The position numbers were made by a program, and so were the translations under genes. Positions 1 through 9,266 of a stretch of 64,000 nucleotides of DNA are shown in pieces; the stretch's first letter is position 1, and each line of letters opens with the position of its first letter. The notes beneath the pieces are model-generated. The model was not told where the DNA came from and searched no databases. It saw only the letters and a program-made list of their open reading frames with translations. The stretch is from QZLE01 sp033852135 (GTDB lineage: Bacteria > Pseudomonadota > Gammaproteobacteria > QZLD01): the NCBI GenBank assembly GCA_033852135.1, contig JAWSVB010000004.1, forward strand, positions 124,001-188,000. The letters run 5' to 3'.

Positions 1-45
1 CTCATTTAATTCTCTTTTTATCATAGATGTTTTTACATCAATGCC

Positions 46-1263
46 TTAAATGGCTTTGACTCGATTTTGAATTCTTATAACTTTATTGAATATATCTACC
101 CACTTGGCATCAAGTTTAGTCCCCTTGAGAGAGTTAATCTCTGCAACTGCACGGATAGCTGCTCGCTTAGACTCTTGATCGGCATAGTTATTTATTAGTA
201 GATAAAATGTATCGCAGACTGCTAATATTTTTGCGCCATCACAAATCTTATCTCCAGTAGCGCCTTCTGGATAACCACTTCCATCTTCCCGCTCTAAATG
301 CTGAAACACAATCTCTGCTGCTTGGTCCCACCCACCCATTCTGGATAAAACTTCATAGCCAATCACTGGGTGACTCTGGAGTAATTTTTCCTCTTGCTCA
401 GATAAATTCTCAGTTTTAAAAAACAATTCATCTGGCAAGCGCAACATACCAAAATCACGCATATAAACTGCCGCTTCAAGCTGCTCAAATGGCACGGGAT
501 TTCTGGCAATTCCATTCATACCGAGCGCTATAGACATTACACAGTTATCTCGCTCGCGCCATACTGGGTGTCTAAAATCGATGGTATCCGCAATGATACG
601 AAAGATCGCCATATCACGATCTTCCATGAAAAAATCACTTCCCTCTTCAGCCACTGGCTCAATAACATTATTCTCAGGAAAAGCTATTGCTTCTTCGCCA
701 GACTCATCATCGCCAAACAGATCAATACCGTCACTTATGTCCCCTGCTTCATCCTCTTCAAACAGTTCCACCCCTTCAGAGGCCCCTTCTAACATAAAGT
801 CACCAAGCAGAGCTTGCATACTCTTCTGGATAGCTAAATCTACCTCGTCATCGGCGCAAATAGATATTGGGTGTAATGCGGATTGAACCTGGTTGAATGC
901 TGAAAAAGTGATTTTTTTGGTTTGAGCAGCTTCTTTACTTAAAGCGAGGATCTTATCCATAAAAATCAGCATCGCCTCCACAAACCCAGAGGTGACTTTT
1001 ATCTTTCTTGTAATAATTCGTTCAACAAAACTTTCTAGCGAGTGCAGTGGCTCTACAATCGGCGCAAGATTACAAATCCCTGCGTTTGATTTTAAGCTAC
1101 TAATCTCCAGATAAAATTTCTTTAGCAACTCGGGGTCATATGACGCATTATCCAAATGTGCCAGTACAGCCTCTATACTTTCATGTCTATTGCTAAACTC
1201 TTCATGAAAATCTTCGAGAACTTCATGTTCTTCATCTATTTCAAACTTATCAGCTTCACTCAT
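46..1263 (-). CDS. Degenerate HPt plus HD-GYP-like signalling protein
   Basis: About 405 residues with no signal peptide, so probably cytoplasmic. Residues about 25-130 are helical and resemble a histidine phosphotransfer (HPt) domain, but the position normally holding the phosphorylated His is Ser55 (context SSLKSNAG). Residues about 160-215 form a very acidic linker with two related stretches (VELFEEDE and IDLFGDDE). Residues about 220-395 resemble an HD-GYP domain: the DGSGYP signature is at 327-332 and SHPVIG is kept, but the metal-binding HD pair is replaced by Arg-Asp (MRDFG, near 270). Intact HD-GYP proteins hydrolyse cyclic di-GMP; loss of HD argues for binding or scaffolding instead. 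An ATG at 1263 is preferred over the TTG just upstream of it. No strong ribosome-binding site is visible. Confidence 0.75.
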   Translation of the reverse strand: MSEADKFEIDEEHEVLEDFHEEFSNRHESIEAVLAHLDNASYDPELLKKFYLEISSLKSNAGICNLAPIVEPLHSLESFVERIITRKIKVTSGFVEAMLIFMDKILALSKEAAQTKKITFSAFNQVQSALHPISICADDEVDLAIQKSMQALLGDFMLEGASEGVELFEEDEAGDISDGIDLFGDDESGEEAIAFPENNVIEPVAEEGSDFFMEDRDMAIFRIIADTIDFRHPVWRERDNCVMSIALGMNGIARNPVPFEQLEAAVYMRDFGMLRLPDELFFKTENLSEQEEKLLQSHPVIGYEVLSRMGGWDQAAEIVFQHLEREDGSGYPEGATGDKICDGAKILAVCDTFYLLINNYADQESKRAAIRAVAEINSLKGTKLDAKWVDIFNKVIRIQNRVKAI

Positions 1264-1289
1264 CAATTAATTCATTTTAATGGTCTCAA

Positions 1290-1318
1290 TATTAAAAATG
1301 GCACTGAAAGTGCCATTA
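1290..1318 (-). terminator. Rho-independent terminator of plsY
   Basis: On the minus strand, a perfect nine-base-pair stem AATGGCACT/AGTGCCATT with a three-base loop is followed by a T-rich tail. It lies downstream of plsY and upstream of the next minus-strand gene. Confidence 0.7.
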
Positions 1319-1403
1319 ATCAAGGTGAATACTTTAGGTATGAGACAAACCTCGTAAAAATCCTAATATCTAATAAGTTTAATATTCAAAGCAAACTGCC
1401 TGC

Positions 1404-2024
1404 TTATTTTTTCTCGCCGATTTTTTTCTCTTCGCCAGCTATTAGTTTCTTGATATTGGAGCTGTGTCTCCAGTAAAGCATCGCTGTCATAACGACGCAA
1501 ACTACAGTGATAGCTGTATCCTGGGTTACAAGATAGACATATAGTGGTGCCACCAAAAAAGAGACCAAAGCTGAAAGCGATGAATATCTGGTTACAAATG
1601 ATGTAATTAACCAAGTTGCACCGGTAGCTACGAATAAGATCCAACTCCAACCAAGCAGAACCCCTAAAGCCGTAGCCACCCCTTTTCCACCTTTAAATTT
1701 AAAGAATATAGGGTATAGGTGCCCTAAAAATGCTGCAATACCAACTAAAGCCAGCACTAAAAATGGTTGTTCGAAGTTAACCACTTCAAAGAAGATAACA
1801 AACTGAGCTATTAGGACCGGTATTGTCCCTTTAAACATATCACCCAGCAGAGTTATAAAAGCAGCTTTCTTCCCACCGATACGCAATACATTAGTAGTTC
1901 CAGGGTTATTTGATCCGCTAGTACGAGGGTCTGGCAACCCCATTAATTTACATGTGATAATTGCTGTTGAGACCGAACCAAAAAGATATGATGCAATTAC
2001 TAGTGCAGCTATAACGATTTCCAT
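1404..2024 (-). CDS. plsY: Glycerol-3-phosphate acyltransferase PlsY
   Basis: Integral inner-membrane enzyme that moves the acyl group from acyl-phosphate to glycerol-3-phosphate, the first step of phospholipid synthesis in the PlsX/PlsY route. The family signatures are visible: SGSNNPGTTNVLR near residue 36 and KGGKGVATALG near the middle, on a background of several hydrophobic helices. The start at 2024 (MEIVIAAL) gives 206 residues, the usual size. The longer in-frame start at 2102 would add 26 polar residues before the first membrane helix and is unlikely. The C-terminus is lysine-rich, as is common for cytoplasmic tails. It is transcribed divergently from folB. Confidence 0.95.
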   Translation of the reverse strand: MEIVIAALVIASYLFGSVSTAIITCKLMGLPDPRTSGSNNPGTTNVLRIGGKKAAFITLLGDMFKGTIPVLIAQFVIFFEVVNFEQPFLVLALVGIAAFLGHLYPIFFKFKGGKGVATALGVLLGWSWILFVATGATWLITSFVTRYSSLSALVSFLVAPLYVYLVTQDTAITVVCVVMTAMLYWRHSSNIKKLIAGEEKKIGEKK

Positions 2025-2260
2025 TATTTTGCTCCGCAGATCCTGTATTAAAAGAGAGTTGATTCTACCTGATTTAGCCACAGAGTTAAAAATTGATATC
2101 ATCCGCTTATGGTTTTGCCTGAATTATTATTAATAATCTGGGCAAGCAAAGCCTCGCTTTTTTTATATAAAACAAGTAGTCTTTTGGTTGCGCAATTTGC
2201 CACAATACCCCCTGCAATAACACAGTTTAGCTGTGTCTAAACTTAACATTAGTGAGAGTA

Positions 2261-2671
2261 ATGGAAGAAACATACACAGCAGATACCATCTTCATTTCAG
2301 GTTTAGAGATAGAGACTATAATTGGCGTCTATGACTGGGAACGGGAAAAACCACGGCCGCTGTTTATCGATCTTGAAATTGGTTGTGATATCAGCTCATC
2401 ATCACGCTCTGACGATATTGCTGATACCATTGACTATGACTTGTTAAGCAAAGAGATCGGCTCTTTTGCTTCTACAGCAAAATTTCAGTTAATCGAAACC
2501 TTTGCTGAAGCTATCGCACAAATTGTCCTTTCTCAAAATGGTTGCGAATGGGTTAAGCTCAAGATCAATAAGCCTGGCGCGATTAAAAATGCTGCTGGAG
2601 TTGGAATATCCATTTTTCGCACAGCGGTTTCAACCGCTGCCACTTGCAACCATGGCCAACTTAATACCTGA
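2261..2671 (+). CDS. folB: Dihydroneopterin aldolase FolB
   Basis: Cytosolic folate-pathway enzyme that cleaves 7,8-dihydroneopterin to 6-hydroxymethyl-dihydropterin and glycolaldehyde. The family motif IGVYDWE (residues about 21-27, with the catalytic Glu) and the lysine in NKPGA near the C-terminus are both present. Length 136 residues from ATG 2261; a GTG at 2252 in the same frame is a possible alternative. The tail after FRTAV is longer than in E. coli. folK begins two bases after its stop, so the two consecutive folate enzymes form a tight operon. Confidence 0.93.
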   Translation: MEETYTADTIFISGLEIETIIGVYDWEREKPRPLFIDLEIGCDISSSSRSDDIADTIDYDLLSKEIGSFASTAKFQLIETFAEAIAQIVLSQNGCEWVKLKINKPGAIKNAAGVGISIFRTAVSTAATCNHGQLNT

Positions 2672-2673
2672 AT

Positions 2674-3177
2674 ATGAACTCGCATATTAGAAATATTTAT
2701 CTCGGAATTGGTAGCAATATAGCTCCGCAAGCAAATATCAAACAGGCTTTAGATCTGCTCGAGATAGAGTTTGGTCCATTACAAGAATCTCCTATCTATA
2801 AAAACCCTGCTATTGGTTTTAGTGGCCCCAGTTTCTTAAATATGGTTATTGCCTTTGAGTCTGAGCTATCTATTTTTGAGATACAAAAAATATTACAACA
2901 GATCGAAACAGCAATCGGCATAGATCCGGATAATAAGCAGAAATTCACCTCCAGAATAATCGACATCGACCTTCTCTTAGCTGGTGAAGTGATTTTCAAC
3001 AGTGACACTCTAAATATTCCAAGGCCAGGAATTACTCAATACCCTTTTATACTCAAACCATTGCTTGATGTAACTCCAGATTTAATTGATCCTTTAAGTG
3101 GCATTCCATACAGCGAGATATGGACTAAGATAGGTAATACTGTCGATGCCCATAAGATGGAAAAAGTTGATATTTAG
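2674..3177 (+). CDS. folK: 2-amino-4-hydroxy-6-hydroxymethyldihydropteridine pyrophosphokinase FolK
   Basis: Transfers pyrophosphate from ATP to the product of FolB, making the substrate for dihydropteroate synthase. Family features: N-terminal LGIGSN, a FLN segment, and the metal/ATP-binding stretch SRIIDIDLLL near residue 92. Its 167 residues match the usual size. It lies two bases downstream of folB and is probably translationally coupled. No terminator is obvious before the next gene, which starts about 125 bases downstream. Confidence 0.94.
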   Translation: MNSHIRNIYLGIGSNIAPQANIKQALDLLEIEFGPLQESPIYKNPAIGFSGPSFLNMVIAFESELSIFEIQKILQQIETAIGIDPDNKQKFTSRIIDIDLLLAGEVIFNSDTLNIPRPGITQYPFILKPLLDVTPDLIDPLSGIPYSEIWTKIGNTVDAHKMEKVDI

Positions 3178-3302
3178 CCTTGTTTTCGCCCGCAAGCACA
3201 ACAATATAAGCTAAACTTAATATTCAAAGATAAACAAAGGTTGCCTATTTAGGTCCTATTCATATATATTCATAACATCCTTACAGAGCAATAAAACATA
3301 CT

Positions 3303-4358
3303 ATGTCAAAAGCCACTAACAACAGGCAGCTACTTATCGTTGATGATAACCGCTTCGCAAGAACGGTATTGAACCGCATTTTAACTGCAGCCAACTCTTA
3401 TGATGTTAACCAAGCAGCTAGTGGTGAAGAGGCCCTGGAGATTATCAGTAAGCAGCCAGGTAAGTTTGATGCTTTTCTTATTGATATTGAGATGCCAGGA
3501 ATGGACGGAATGGAGCTTTCCCGTAAGATCCGTAGATTTCCTGAGCATAGATTGACACCAATATTAATGGTTACAGCTCTGGATGAGGGTAAAGAGTTAC
3601 GTGAATGTTTCTCTGTTGGTGCTGATGATTTTGTAAATAAACCTTTAGATCCAGTTATTGTTCACGCCCGCCTTTCTGGGCTTTTACAAAGGGTTGATTA
3701 TTACAACCAGCTGGAAAAACTGCGTCGCAGCTTAGTTCGCTATGTTTCACCACGCACACAATTGATGGTGGAAAAGTATTTTGATAGCGAAACTCTACCT
3801 CCACCTGAAGAGCAAAACCTCTGTGTAATGTTCTCTGATATTCGTGGATTTACTGCGCTTTCACAGAAAATTGAACCAGATGTTCTATTTGCTAATGTAA
3901 GCCACCACTTGGGAACCCAAGTTGATGTGGTCTACCAATATGGCGGATATGTGGATAAATTTGGTGGTGATGGAATTATGGCTGTTTTTGAAGGTGAAGA
4001 CGGCCCAATTAACGCCTGCAACTGTGCGTTAGAAATCATGGAGATTGCTAAAATCTCCCCCCCTGTGAATGAAAAACCGGTAATGCCTGTTGGAATCGGC
4101 ATCCATAAAGGCGCGGCAATGGTTGGCAACATTGGTGGTGGTGAGCATCTTGATTACTCAGTTATCGGTAACACCGTTAACCTAGCTGCACGACTTTGCG
4201 GTTATGCAGGTCCTATGGATATTATTGTTTCTGAAGCGGTAAAAGCAGCGGCTTCGGCAACTCCTCACTTAAAGTTCTCCAACGGCCAAGAGGCTGAAAT
4301 CCGTGGTCTTAGTGAGCTAATAACTCTTTACAACCTGGTTAAACACCCCTCGTACTAG
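3303..4358 (+). CDS. Response regulator with class III adenylate/guanylate cyclase output
   Basis: 351 residues, cytoplasmic. Residues 8-130 are an intact receiver domain: acidic pair DD14-15, phospho-acceptor Asp61 (IDIEMPGMDG), Thr91 and Lys113. A helical linker (about 130-165) leads to a class III nucleotide cyclase catalytic domain (about 170-345), with metal aspartates in FSDIRGF (Asp179) and FGGDG (Asp223), Lys219 in the substrate-selecting position, and the VIGNTVNLAARL signature. It should make cAMP (or cGMP) under control of a phosphorelay. No partner histidine kinase is adjacent. The lysine favours ATP as substrate, but that is inference. Confidence 0.9.
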   Translation: MSKATNNRQLLIVDDNRFARTVLNRILTAANSYDVNQAASGEEALEIISKQPGKFDAFLIDIEMPGMDGMELSRKIRRFPEHRLTPILMVTALDEGKELRECFSVGADDFVNKPLDPVIVHARLSGLLQRVDYYNQLEKLRRSLVRYVSPRTQLMVEKYFDSETLPPPEEQNLCVMFSDIRGFTALSQKIEPDVLFANVSHHLGTQVDVVYQYGGYVDKFGGDGIMAVFEGEDGPINACNCALEIMEIAKISPPVNEKPVMPVGIGIHKGAAMVGNIGGGEHLDYSVIGNTVNLAARLCGYAGPMDIIVSEAVKAAASATPHLKFSNGQEAEIRGLSELITLYNLVKHPSY

Positions 4359-4489
4359 ACTAATTATTATTTTCCAAACTAAATTCATACTAGCCCCGCC
4401 AACTTCTCTGCAGTAGAATACGTCCCCATACAATTTTCTATTTCTATAGAAATTAATGGGGCTAACATTCGTTCAGGACGTTATATAAA

Positions 4490-5287
4490 ATGGAAATCAT
4501 ACAAATAATTACCCTAGCCATAATTCAGGGGCTTACTGAGTTTCTACCTGTTTCCAGTTCAGGACATCTTATCTTGGCTCATCAAGTGCTGGGCTGGCCT
4601 GACCAAGGGCAGGCATTCGATGTAGCTCTGCACTTTGGTTCTGCAATCGCAGTTATTGGCTACTTTCGCAAAGACCTTGGTGGCATCATATCCGGCTGGT
4701 TTAAATCTATTCAAACTAAAGAGCAAACCAGTGACAGTAGAATTGGGTGGGGAATAATTGTTGGCACCATTCCCGCCTGCATAGCTGGATTATTTATTAA
4801 AGTGTTTTTAGATGACGCCTTTCGCAGTCCCCTTATTGTTGCTTCCACTTTAATCATCTTTGGCCTGTTACTTGGGTGGGCTTCAGTTAAGTGCAAAGGG
4901 GCACGCGACATAACCACTCTTTCAATCAAAGATATGTTGTTAATAGGAATAGCTCAGGCATTTGCATTAATCCCTGGAACATCGCGCTCTGGGGTAACGA
5001 TTACTGCAGCACTTGCAATGGGGCTTACACCTGTTGCAGCAGCTAGATTCTCTTTCTTGCTTTCAATCCCTGCAATTCTTATGGCCAGCGGTTTACACGT
5101 AATAAAAATGCTCTCATCTACCGCTGCCATTAATTGGCTGGATATGCTTATTGGAGCTGGAGTTGCAGCAGTGACTGCATTCTTATGCATCCACTTCTTT
5201 TTGAAATTAATTCAAAAAATCAACATGGTTCCATTTGTGCTTTATCGCATCGCAATGGGGATCTATCTAATCTATCTATTTGCATAA
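4490..5287 (+). CDS. uppP: Undecaprenyl-diphosphate phosphatase UppP
   Basis: Multi-pass inner-membrane enzyme that dephosphorylates undecaprenyl pyrophosphate so the lipid carrier can be reused for peptidoglycan and other surface polymers; also called BacA because it gives bacitracin resistance. Both family signatures are clear: GLTEFLPVSSSGHL near residue 14 and PGTSRSG near residue 162. Length 265 residues and about eight hydrophobic segments are typical. It stands alone, followed by a terminator shared with cca. Confidence 0.95.
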   Translation: MEIIQIITLAIIQGLTEFLPVSSSGHLILAHQVLGWPDQGQAFDVALHFGSAIAVIGYFRKDLGGIISGWFKSIQTKEQTSDSRIGWGIIVGTIPACIAGLFIKVFLDDAFRSPLIVASTLIIFGLLLGWASVKCKGARDITTLSIKDMLLIGIAQAFALIPGTSRSGVTITAALAMGLTPVAAARFSFLLSIPAILMASGLHVIKMLSSTAAINWLDMLIGAGVAAVTAFLCIHFFLKLIQKINMVPFVLYRIAMGIYLIYLFA

Positions 5288-5342
5288 AAACACACAAAAG
5301 ATCGATAACAATACTGGTTAAAAACTAGCAAACTATCTCAAG

Positions 5343-5369
5343 CAAGCCCTCTTTGCATAGAGGGCTTTA
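5343..5369. terminator. Bidirectional terminator between uppP and cca
   Basis: Stem AAGCCCTC/GAGGGCTT with an eight- to nine-base loop lies between the converging ends of uppP and cca, with T-rich flanks on each strand. Confidence 0.75.
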
Positions 5370-5373
5370 TCGC

Positions 5374-6597
5374 TTATAGCAGGTCTTTACACGCTGTTAT
5401 TGCAGCAATTCTCTGCCGGTGAATCTCATCAGCGATTGCCCTCCCCTGTAGTCCAGAGCTTGAAACTGCCTTTATATCAACATCTAAAACTGCTTTGTGT
5501 GCATCCAGAATATACTTTTTACCTTTATATTCTATCTCTTCAAATCCGTATCGACCTCTTGCATCTGCAATACAGATATTCAGCAGTTTTTCCACTCGCT
5601 CTGGCCTGCGAATAGCATCGATTGAATTAAACATCTTCAATAAAGTTTTTGGTTGCAGCTCTTCACTTTGATGAATATTTGAATGATATCTTGCAGCAAA
5701 AATCGCTAAATCTCGATAGGAATTTGGGCAACGAACTCTTTCACAAAGCTGTTTAACTAAGTCTACCCCCCTCTCTTCGTGACCAATATGATGTGGCAGC
5801 TCATCCCGCGGCGTTGTAGCTTTACCAAGATCGTGCAGTAGAGATGCAAAGCGCACCTCCTTGTCTTCGGTTAGTTCTGCAGCCCGCTGTAATACCAACA
5901 TCGCATGCAAACCTGTATCCACTTCTGGATGATATTCCTCTGGCTGCGGCACACCAAACAGAGCATCCACTTCTGGGAAAATTCTTTGCAAAGCGGAGCC
6001 GATGCGCAGCGTTTCAAAAAATACCGAAGGAGTTTTTTCACTTAAGGCTTTTTCTGTCTCGGTCCAAACCCTTTCTGGTACCAAGGCATCAACCTCCCCT
6101 GCCTCTACCATGTTTTTTATCAACTCTATCGTCTCATCCGCTACTTTAAAACCTAGATGGCTGTAGCGTGCAGCAAAGCGAGCAATGCGCAGGATTCGCA
6201 CTGGATCCTCTGCAAAAGCGGGAGACACGTGGCGTAAAATTCTATCCTGCAAATCCTGCTGACCATTAAAAGGGTCGATGATATTGCCTTCGCCATCAAT
6301 TGCCATCGCATTAATGGTTAGGTCTCTGCGCACCAGATCCTGCTCCAGGGTTACAGATACATCTGCATGAATAACAAAGCCTTTATATCCGGGAGCTGTT
6401 TTTCTTTCGGTTCGAGCTAGCGCATACTCCTCTTTGGTTTCTGGATGTAAAAATACGGGGAAATCTTTACCTACAGGAATATAACCTTGCTGCAACAATT
6501 CGTCAGGTGTAGCACCTACAACAACCCAATCACGATCTTTTACTGGTAAATCAAGCAGTTTTTCTCGCACTGCCCCACCAACTAGATATATCTCCAT
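5374..6597 (-). CDS. cca: CCA-adding tRNA nucleotidyltransferase
   Basis: Adds or repairs the 3' CCA end of tRNAs without a nucleic acid template. The start MEIYLVGGAVRE gives the class II nucleotidyltransferase core, followed by a catalytic DRDW motif near residue 20 and an RRDLTINAMA segment. An HD phosphohydrolase domain sits at about residues 220-330 (SLLHDLGKA). At 407 residues it matches the long gammaproteobacterial type with the extra HD domain. An ATG at 6597, with GGAG just upstream, is preferred to a TTG nine bases earlier. Confidence 0.95.
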   Translation of the reverse strand: MEIYLVGGAVREKLLDLPVKDRDWVVVGATPDELLQQGYIPVGKDFPVFLHPETKEEYALARTERKTAPGYKGFVIHADVSVTLEQDLVRRDLTINAMAIDGEGNIIDPFNGQQDLQDRILRHVSPAFAEDPVRILRIARFAARYSHLGFKVADETIELIKNMVEAGEVDALVPERVWTETEKALSEKTPSVFFETLRIGSALQRIFPEVDALFGVPQPEEYHPEVDTGLHAMLVLQRAAELTEDKEVRFASLLHDLGKATTPRDELPHHIGHEERGVDLVKQLCERVRCPNSYRDLAIFAARYHSNIHQSEELQPKTLLKMFNSIDAIRRPERVEKLLNICIADARGRYGFEEIEYKGKKYILDAHKAVLDVDIKAVSSSGLQGRAIADEIHRQRIAAITACKDLL

Positions 6598-6658
6598 ACT
6601 CTCCAACTGCTTATCTAAATAGCCATGTGCTATTATTTCTGCTACAAATAATTTTTAG

Positions 6659-7747
6659 ATGATTAAAATGCTACCGATGCAGCAACTATTAAAAATAACC
6701 GCCTTAAATATCACCATTCTGATTATAACTGCTTTGAGCAGCGGTTGCTCATCTATCAAATATTATGCCCATATGCTTGGCGGGCAACTGGAAATAAGCA
6801 GCAGCGCTAAACCAATTCCTGAAATCATAGACAACCTTGATAAGGATGAAAAGCTACGCGCAAAGCTGCAGCTCATCCAGTCTGCAAAACAATTTGCCAA
6901 CACTAGATTAAATCTTCCACAAAACGAGAGTTACTCGGAATACGCCGACCTTGGAAGACAGTATGTGCTATGGAATGTTACCGCAGCACCACAATTATCT
7001 CTTACCCCTTACAAATCCTGTTTTCCTATAGTTGGCTGCATGAACTATCGCGGTTTTTTCTCTAAGGAAAGTGCCGATGAATTTGCCCAAGAGCTTAAAA
7101 CTGAAGGTTACGATGTTTACGTTGCTGGGGTTGCTGCTTTCTCCTCCCTTGGCTGGTTTAATGACCCAGTTTTAAACACCATGATTCATTGGCCAGACTC
7201 TCGATTAGCTGGATTAATTTTTCATGAACTAACCCACCAAAAACTCTACATCGATAATGACACTAGCTTCAATGAATCACTTGCGGTTACAGTTGAGATC
7301 GAAGGGATAAAACTTTGGTTAAAACAACAGAATAAAACCGAAGATCTGCAAAGGTTTCTTAAACAGCAGCAACGACAGCAGCAATTCTTAGATATAGTTT
7401 TTCAGGCTAGAAACAAGCTAATTTTTCTCTATCAAACCCCGTTAAGCGATAAAGATAAAGCTATACAAAAACAGTTGATTTTTGCGGGATTGCTAAAAAA
7501 TTATCAAAAACTAAAACAAAGCTGGAATGGTTACAGTGGGTACGACCGCTGGCTTAACCACGATCTAAATAATGCAAAGCTGGCACTGCTGGCAACTTAT
7601 TCACAATACGTTCCAGCTCTTACTCAGCTTCTGCAGCAGCATAACTATAATTTTAACGAGTTTTTTTCTGCGGCTGAGAAAATAGCAAAACTTCCACAGT
7701 CAGAACGAGCTATCCGGCTAAAATCGGGCATTACCCAATCAAATTAA
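6659..7747 (+). CDS. Putative aminopeptidase lipoprotein (COG4324-like)
   Basis: 362 residues. The N-terminus has a hydrophobic segment ending in a likely lipobox (SSGC), suggesting a lipoprotein anchored in an envelope membrane. A gluzincin-like zinc motif HELTH is near residue 190, followed about 15 residues later by NESLA, which could supply the third ligand. This layout matches the predicted aminopeptidase family Aminop (PF10023). The C-terminal half is helical and glutamine/lysine-rich. Its last 17 bases overlap the 3' end of the converging HDOD gene. The start is uncertain: Met at 6659, 6668 and 6677 are all possible and none has a strong ribosome-binding site. The substrate is unknown. 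Confidence 0.75.
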   Translation: MIKMLPMQQLLKITALNITILIITALSSGCSSIKYYAHMLGGQLEISSSAKPIPEIIDNLDKDEKLRAKLQLIQSAKQFANTRLNLPQNESYSEYADLGRQYVLWNVTAAPQLSLTPYKSCFPIVGCMNYRGFFSKESADEFAQELKTEGYDVYVAGVAAFSSLGWFNDPVLNTMIHWPDSRLAGLIFHELTHQKLYIDNDTSFNESLAVTVEIEGIKLWLKQQNKTEDLQRFLKQQQRQQQFLDIVFQARNKLIFLYQTPLSDKDKAIQKQLIFAGLLKNYQKLKQSWNGYSGYDRWLNHDLNNAKLALLATYSQYVPALTQLLQQHNYNFNEFFSAAEKIAKLPQSERAIRLKSGITQSN

Positions 7748-9101
7748 TATTTGCCATCAATTGTGAGCGCACCAGCTCTTTCATCTTCTTCATCGACTCT
7801 AAACTCTCACCAAAGCCACTTGCTATTGGTTCAACTTTCTTAGTCATCAATGAATAATCGTAATTATTAAACATGTAATGATTAGTCATATAGTTCGATA
7901 AAATTAGCATGTCGTGTATTGCTTTGGTTTTCTTATCTTCAACTTTAAAATCACAATCGTGATGAAATTGAATTGCTTTATAAAACTCTTCTGGCATATT
8001 CCATGACTTAGCTACAGCTAAGCTCACGTGGGTATGGTCAAATCCGTATTCCGTATTCTCCTGTTCACACTGGCTACAACCTGAGTGATCTTGCCTCCAC
8101 CCCTCTGAAAGCATATGCGGATACTCTTCCGGAAACTCCTTGGCCATAAGTAGTATTCCACTATTGTGGACAGCCCCCAGCATGAATGCCTCACTCGTAT
8201 CAAACTCCATCCAAAAAGATTCGACATGGGGATTTAGATTAACGCAGGATATTGCATTGGCTAAGGAATATTTCCAATATTTATAGGCGAAATCCGTTAT
8301 CTTGCCAGTTCGCGCTGATATCACTGTATTCAATGAAATTAGATTGGCAAAATTAACCACAGGCTTCATTCCAATCATATTTATTGCATGCGATATTGAT
8401 GTGATTTTAGTCTTAACCTTAACGCCAAAAAATGAGGCCTGAACCAACTTTAAAACTCTATTTTTTAACTTATAATCTCTCTCAATAATTTCGGCAACTT
8501 CATCAGGTTTTGTGCGTTTATCTCTAGAAAATAGCTCTTTCAAATCAACTACAACATCTGTTGGTTCTGGCATTGGTATTACGCTAATAACACTCTCAAA
8601 TTTTGTTGATTCAACCTCTTCAGCCGCTGTAGATTGCGCTGCGGAGACAGCAGGTTCCGGCATTTCAAACTTCTCTCCAACTGCAGCTGCAAGTTCAGAC
8701 ATTATCTGTTCATCTGTTTGGCTGAGAACTAAACAACCATGAGCCTCCAAGGCTGTAGCTAGTTTCATAGAAGATGGATCCATATCATCGCTACAATATA
8801 ATACTTTCGGCTGCTGTGAAAAATGCCTTAACTGGTCATTCCAACAACTAAGTTCTGTTTCAGTTGGAATAATTCCAAAAACAACCAAATCAACTTTACT
8901 CTTACTATCATCACCAAGCCGCTTCAAACCATCTTTTACATCAAAGATGAGTTCAACCTCTTTAAAGTAAGGAGATAATAAATCAGAAAGTTTCTTTCGC
9001 TGCTTCCAGTTTTCATCAATAACCATCACTTCCCATTGACTAAGCGCTGAGTCATAGTGATTTTCAGCCACGCATATTCGGCTATATATTTCTGTTGCCA
9101 C
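7731..9101 (-). CDS. HDOD-domain protein with degenerate receiver-like N-terminus
   Basis: 456 residues, cytoplasmic. Residues about 22-125 look like a response-regulator receiver fold, but the phospho-acceptor position is Gly76 (DLVVFGIIP) instead of Asp, so phosphorylation is unlikely. A Ser/Ala/Glu-rich linker (about 140-170) is followed by an HDOD domain (about 180-400; motifs VLKLVQASFFG, ISHAINMIG and LGAVHNSGILLM). HDOD proteins are helical regulators lacking HD-type catalysis and are often tied to cyclic-di-GMP or motility pathways. The start is a GTG at 9101 with AGAGA upstream. It converges on the aminopeptidase-like gene with a 17-base overlap. Confidence 0.82.
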   Translation of the reverse strand: MATEIYSRICVAENHYDSALSQWEVMVIDENWKQRKKLSDLLSPYFKEVELIFDVKDGLKRLGDDSKSKVDLVVFGIIPTETELSCWNDQLRHFSQQPKVLYCSDDMDPSSMKLATALEAHGCLVLSQTDEQIMSELAAAVGEKFEMPEPAVSAAQSTAAEEVESTKFESVISVIPMPEPTDVVVDLKELFSRDKRTKPDEVAEIIERDYKLKNRVLKLVQASFFGVKVKTKITSISHAINMIGMKPVVNFANLISLNTVISARTGKITDFAYKYWKYSLANAISCVNLNPHVESFWMEFDTSEAFMLGAVHNSGILLMAKEFPEEYPHMLSEGWRQDHSGCSQCEQENTEYGFDHTHVSLAVAKSWNMPEEFYKAIQFHHDCDFKVEDKKTKAIHDMLILSNYMTNHYMFNNYDYSLMTKKVEPIASGFGESLESMKKMKELVRSQLMANINLIG

Positions 9102-9266
9102 AAAAATTCTCTTTTTTTTAACCTATATTATTTAAGCATAGGGCATTATCAGAAAAATTCATAAAAAAACGGTTAAAACAATAAGATAGCGTTTGAACTT
9201 CCCACATGGTTTTGTATCCCGTACATTTAAGGTAGAATCTAGTAAATCACACAGGTTAAGAATCCT

